Source: Cyanophora paradoxa (lineage: Eukaryota; Glaucocystophyceae; Cyanophorales; Cyanophoraceae). Taken from it: DNA of 64,000 bases. This document shows positions 60,061-64,000 of this stretch, in pieces. The notes beneath the pieces were generated by a model. It made no database searches and was not told the DNA's origin. It saw only the letters and a list, made by a program, of their open reading frames with translations. A program made the translations under genes and the position numbers. Position 1 is the first letter of the stretch. Each line of letters starts with the position of its first letter. The stretch covers positions 161,440 through 225,439 of the forward strand of contig QPMI01000609.1 of the NCBI GenBank assembly GCA_004431415.1. The letters run 5' to 3'.

Positions 60061-62361
60061 TTCAAGAACGAGCAAAAGATGTGCACAGCACATCGCAACG
60101 TCACCTCCGCGGATAAACTTGCGCTAGTCCCAGTTAGGTGATGAGCAGGTCGGATATATTACTTGCAATGTACTGAATCGGCGGATTGCAAGGTGCCTGG
60201 TAACAAGGACATCAGCATCCAGTGCACAGCACCCAAGGCAAGAACATTAGATGCGCACAAACGATGGAGCAGGTAATGACATGAAGTGCGAGTGAGAAGA
60301 GGGGAATTCATACATAAATTGCCTAGGAAGTGCAACAAGAGTTGCCATTTGAAAAGCTGTTACTGCTCTCATAATTATAAGTCAAGCTAACAAAGCGTCA
60401 CCATCACGGATTACCTGGCGCGATACAGTGTCTTGCCAGTGGTAGTGATCCTTGAATTAACAACCAGGTGACAAGATATACAGCGACGACGCTTGACAAA
60501 AACAGAGTGTAGGTACAGCGACGACTCTCGACAGAACCAGGTCGTAAGATTCTACGCGCATGCGCCCGATTAAAGCAGAGTAAGGTAGAGGACGCGATGT
60601 TCAACATATGCCAACGCCAATACGCACATGACTTGCTAGCGAAAGTAGTTGGAATCTGGACTCGACGGCGGCAGCTAGCATGCGACCTAAAGTAGCTTTC
60701 AGCGGGAACTGGCGGGTCCCGAGAAAACACGCTGGCACGCACGTGATCAGCCGTACTCCCGCCCTTGCGGCCGCCACCAAGGCGATAGTGCGCACTACGT
60801 ACGCGGTCCACCGATGTACCAGTAGCCGTTCGATGGAACCAAAGCTGATCAATCGGCGAAACTAACAACCTTGCGCCGGTAGCGATGAGAAACCGCTACC
60901 AAGTACTCGTGCAAGCTTGACCCGCGTTCCGGTAGCCGGTCGCAGCAGCTGCAGGTCCCATGCGCGGTAACTAAAGAACGCCGGTGCGGAGGCAATCAGC
61001 TGCAGTCATCCAGGGGGTGCTTCAAACAAAAGACCTGATGACCACGTAATTCATACTGAATCCGATAGCTGGTCGCGCAACGGTAACGGCATTACCAGAA
61101 CGGCCGTCAAAACGGGTACTGTATTACATTGATGCCTGAAGATTGCATAAACGAGAGCACGAAAACGCGCGAACATGAAACCATTACTATAGCTGAAATT
61201 CGTTAGTCGATGAGACAAGTTGATACCAGAGTATACGTAAAGTAGCGCGATCGCAACTCAGAGTCCCACTTGTCGACCTCGGCCGTAGTCTGCCGAAGTG
61301 TAAAAGGGTCCGAATACTTCGTAACATTGGCGTTGGAAAGACTCCCGTAGGTTGGGCAGCTGCAACCCTGAAGCCGGCTAGGGGGCCCGTGTGGGGTAGG
61401 CTCTTCCTCCTTCGCCTCATCGTTTTGACAATATTAATATTGGTACTTTCTCGAAAGGAGGTTGACGTGACCAGCCGTGACCAGCCTGATATCGCACCGC
61501 ATACGGCAATGAAGCGGTCTCGGTGCGCAAATCACGCGCGAAGAGGAAATGCGCGCACGAGAGCTGCTCACTTGGACGCCGAGCCGCGCAGCCCATCGCC
61601 GAACGACAAGGACCGGTACGAAGCTGCACACAGCAACACGCACCGTCCTGGCCTTTCGGACGGCGTGCAGCAGGTGTGCACGCGCTGACGGCTCACAATC
61701 ACGACGAAGATGACGCTCACTCGTAGTGCTGCGGCGCTGCAGCAGGCCTACAGTACCGTGTATAATATGAGCTTAATAGCAAGTTCCAAGGGCAACAGCG
61801 ATCTTCAGGGTATGCCACGGCCGCTAGGCATGGCGGAGTACATCACGAGATACGTCGTCGCCTCCAGTATCCCAAGTACAGTAGCTACAGTACCCGATCT
61901 GGACCTTAAGCCTGCAGCTACAAAAGAATGAGAGTGTGTGCATGTGTGCTACAGACAGCGAGTTCGTGTACTCTACAAATCATTTGATCACAATTTCGTG
62001 TACTCTACAAATCAGTTGATCACAATTACGAAAAGAGACATGCTCAAGAAGTGCAGGTAGCTATATAGATACAGGCTAGACTACAGCCCTGCAGCTTCCG
62101 AGTGCGATGCGCGTGAGGCCCGAGAAGCCTAATCAAGTGCATGGATTGAATCCATGTGCCGGATGAAGAAGTCCTTTGCCTCCTGGCTGCAACTAAAAAA
62201 ATACAGCGGCGGCTGAAGCAGAAGATACCCGAGCTTGAAATGCAAGATGGTCGGACACCCTGGCACCAATTTGCAGGAGGAGTGCGATCAGTGTGGCTTC
62301 ATGAATACCAAAACTAAATTAAAACAGCATCTACATAGCCTATTTGCAGGAAGCATATATA
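60061..62361. other. Region without a supported gene
   Basis: Moderate-GC sequence with short frames on both strands and no recognisable domains. A near-perfect duplication of TCGTGTACTCTACAAATCA with GTTGATCACAATT sits at about 61963-62035. Confidence 0.45.
61963..62033 (+). repeat. Short tandem duplication
   Basis: TTCGTGTACTCTACAAATCA plus (T/G)TTGATCACAATT occurs twice in direct succession, about 34 bp per copy. Confidence 0.85.
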
Positions 62362-63999
62362 TCAGTCATCAATAACAATCACATCATTATCGACGATTTC
62401 GAAGGGACAGAAGGCCTGCTGTATACGGGCAATCTCATCGGCTAGCTCGGAATCGCGAAGCCTGAGCAAGGTGGTCCGCGTCTCTGCCGCCTGAACAGCC
62501 TCATAGGTTGCTTTAGCCTCAACGAGCGGACCACGAAAGCCATCCTCGCCAGGCTGCGAGCATGCCTTGGAGACGCGAGCTCCGGCCGCGGCGATATCAC
62601 GCTTCTCCTTGAGTAGCCGATCGGCGATCGTGCTGCGTTCGTGCAAAGCTGTAATGTAGGCTCGGAAGAAGGCTGCAACCTCGCGGGACACGGTGTTCTC
62701 TTGTGATGGGACATCGAGAAAGACCTCGTTAATGCTGGTGGACGTCTCAAACGCTGCGGCCACCGCAGCGGCCGCATAGCGCGGGACCTGCCTTGGCAAC
62801 GTCAGAATGCCGCCGACGAGACCGAGAGACTCCAGGACACGGCAGTTGCGCGCAAGATTCGCGACGGCATTGACGATAACAAGGCACTCGACCCCCTGGG
62901 GGCATACAACGGGGATCACAATGCGACGAAGGGTAGAAGAAGAGATGGCTGATGCAAAGCGAGCGATGTCTGAGGCCCTATATCTATGGTCGAACAGGGC
63001 TGCAGCAGAGAGATCGAGCGATATGAGATGCGGAAGCAAGGCTATACCAGAGGCTACAGGTTGCAGGCAACAGTCCGAAACGGGACAACGTAGTACAACG
63101 AGGGACCGAGGCAGGGACTGCATCCGCATGCAACCAACAGGCGAAGTTGGGATCTCAATTTCAAGATGCGTTGTCTGGTACGGGCCTTGGAGCTTGCTGC
63201 CGTCACCTACCCAGCGGGGCTCGAGGTTGATGTGCATGTGCGAGGCCATGCAGGTGACACACGTGCGGAGGGAATGATATGAATGTGTGGGACCGCAATG
63301 TGAAGAGTCGTTCCACATGGTAGGTTGTTTCAGTGCACTCAAGCCGCAGAATGACAGGGGGCCGGCCAGCGGCGGCAAGTCCTGTAAGGTGTTGTGGGAT
63401 CCGCGAACGATAACCTCCTGGCTTCAAGCCGGGCGTCGACGAGTTGGCTATAGTTGGTAGCGTAGTGGTACGCGATGGCAGTACCGGAAATGACAAGTTT
63501 ATTGATGCGAAAAGGCCCGGCAGACGGTTTGACAAGCCTGCGCGTAGTGCGAGGATTTGGTAAGTAATTTGGCCGAGCAAAGAAGCAGCGCTGTGGCTGC
63601 GCACGGGAGGCTGCGGTAGATAGGGATGCAGATGCCTGGCGCTGTTGGCATATCCGCGTGAGCAGCGTCTATTACGCCGAGATCTTCGGCCGCAAGGTCG
63701 TCCACAATCAGCGTCTTGGCACTGGTTGTCATTGCAAACGTAGCCATCCTACATGTACTGGGCGAGCATGCTCCACGTCGAGTGAGCTAGTAGACAATGC
63801 AAGAGCACGCCGATCATCGGGGATGGGAGATGATGAAGGTTGGCACGAAAGCCCAGAGGATGAGCGGTGAAGAAAGTCAGCGATGTACGGGCGCCGCCAC
63901 ACAGGATCTGCAAATGCGGTGGACACGATGCGCAAGAAGTTGCTCTCTGGGTGAGGAGGTGGTACACCCAGCGGCAAAGACATCATTAATATCAGACAT
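62362..63999 (-). CDS. Leucine-rich-repeat-like protein with possible F-box-type N-terminus
   Basis: A long last exon (63381-62362) encodes about 340 residues, joined through a GT-AG intron (acceptor at 63382) to upstream exons reaching the right edge (ATG candidates at 63986 and 63999). The last exon includes LLPHLISLDLSAAALFDHRY, TLRRIVIPVVCPQG, NCRVLESLGLVGGILTLP and TSINEVFLDVP, an irregular leucine-rich-repeat rhythm. A helical coil with ADRLLKEKRDIAAAGARV follows, then a SUMO-interacting-like acidic end (EIVDNDVIVIDD). The first exon has FLRIVSTAFADPVWRR, which could be part of an F-box-like region. F-box/LRR proteins recruit substrates to ubiquitin ligases, but this function is only suggested. 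The start may lie beyond the window. Confidence 0.6.
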
Positions 64000-64000
64000 T

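Noticed and set aside
1-64000. CRISPR array, rRNA genes or bacterial operons
   Set aside because: No regularly spaced repeats with unique spacers, no rRNA-like segments; genes are spliced and eukaryotic.

Overview
The window is nuclear DNA of a GC-rich protist, most likely a microalga. The genes carry many short introns (about 40-200 bp), code with strong GC bias, and encode eukaryote-specific proteins such as tubulin-folding cofactor C and a PKD-repeat membrane protein. A striking share of introns begin with GC instead of GT. Raised GC-AG use has been described in some algae, but I cannot name the lineage from this sequence alone.

Layout. 0-6.7 kb: a 5'-truncated gene with SUMO-binding and PCNA-binding-like motifs, a complete minus-strand 5-formyltetrahydrofolate cyclo-ligase gene in four exons, and, head-to-head with it, a long plus-strand gene with repeated LOTUS-like helical segments. 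6.7-16.5 kb: no convincing gene; a GC-rich minisatellite, a G-run cluster, a 178-bp tandem array, and a 2.5-kb element with two tandem 1.2-kb units bounded by 25-bp inverted repeats. 16.7-30.4 kb: three genes, namely a possible PAT1-like mRNA-decay factor (+), tubulin-folding cofactor C (-), and, 167 bp upstream of it in divergent orientation, a large secreted or membrane PKD-repeat protein with a multi-pass region and a long cytosolic tail. 30.4-41 kb: repeats, mainly a five-unit higher-order array that is an inverted relative of the 12-14.7 kb element. 41-64 kb: lower GC, mobile-element-like DNA holding an RPA-like gene (+), a deoxynucleoside-kinase-like gene (-), a Helitron Rep/helicase gene (-), a tRNA-like composite repeat, and a leucine-rich-repeat-like gene at the right edge (-).

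The best candidate for something new is the 44-60 kb accessory block, where an HUH Rep/PIF1 helicase, an OB-fold single-strand-binding-like protein and a deoxynucleoside kinase lie close together. This gene set would suit an autonomous rolling-circle element that brings its own ssDNA-binding and nucleotide-salvage functions. Two window-wide signals also stand out: nested inverted repeats around the 16-30 kb gene cluster, and frameshifts that often look like one missing G in a G run. The latter could be consensus error rather than gene decay.

Exon boundaries in the MTHFS gene and in most of TBCC were checked by reading frame. Boundaries elsewhere are approximate unless stated.
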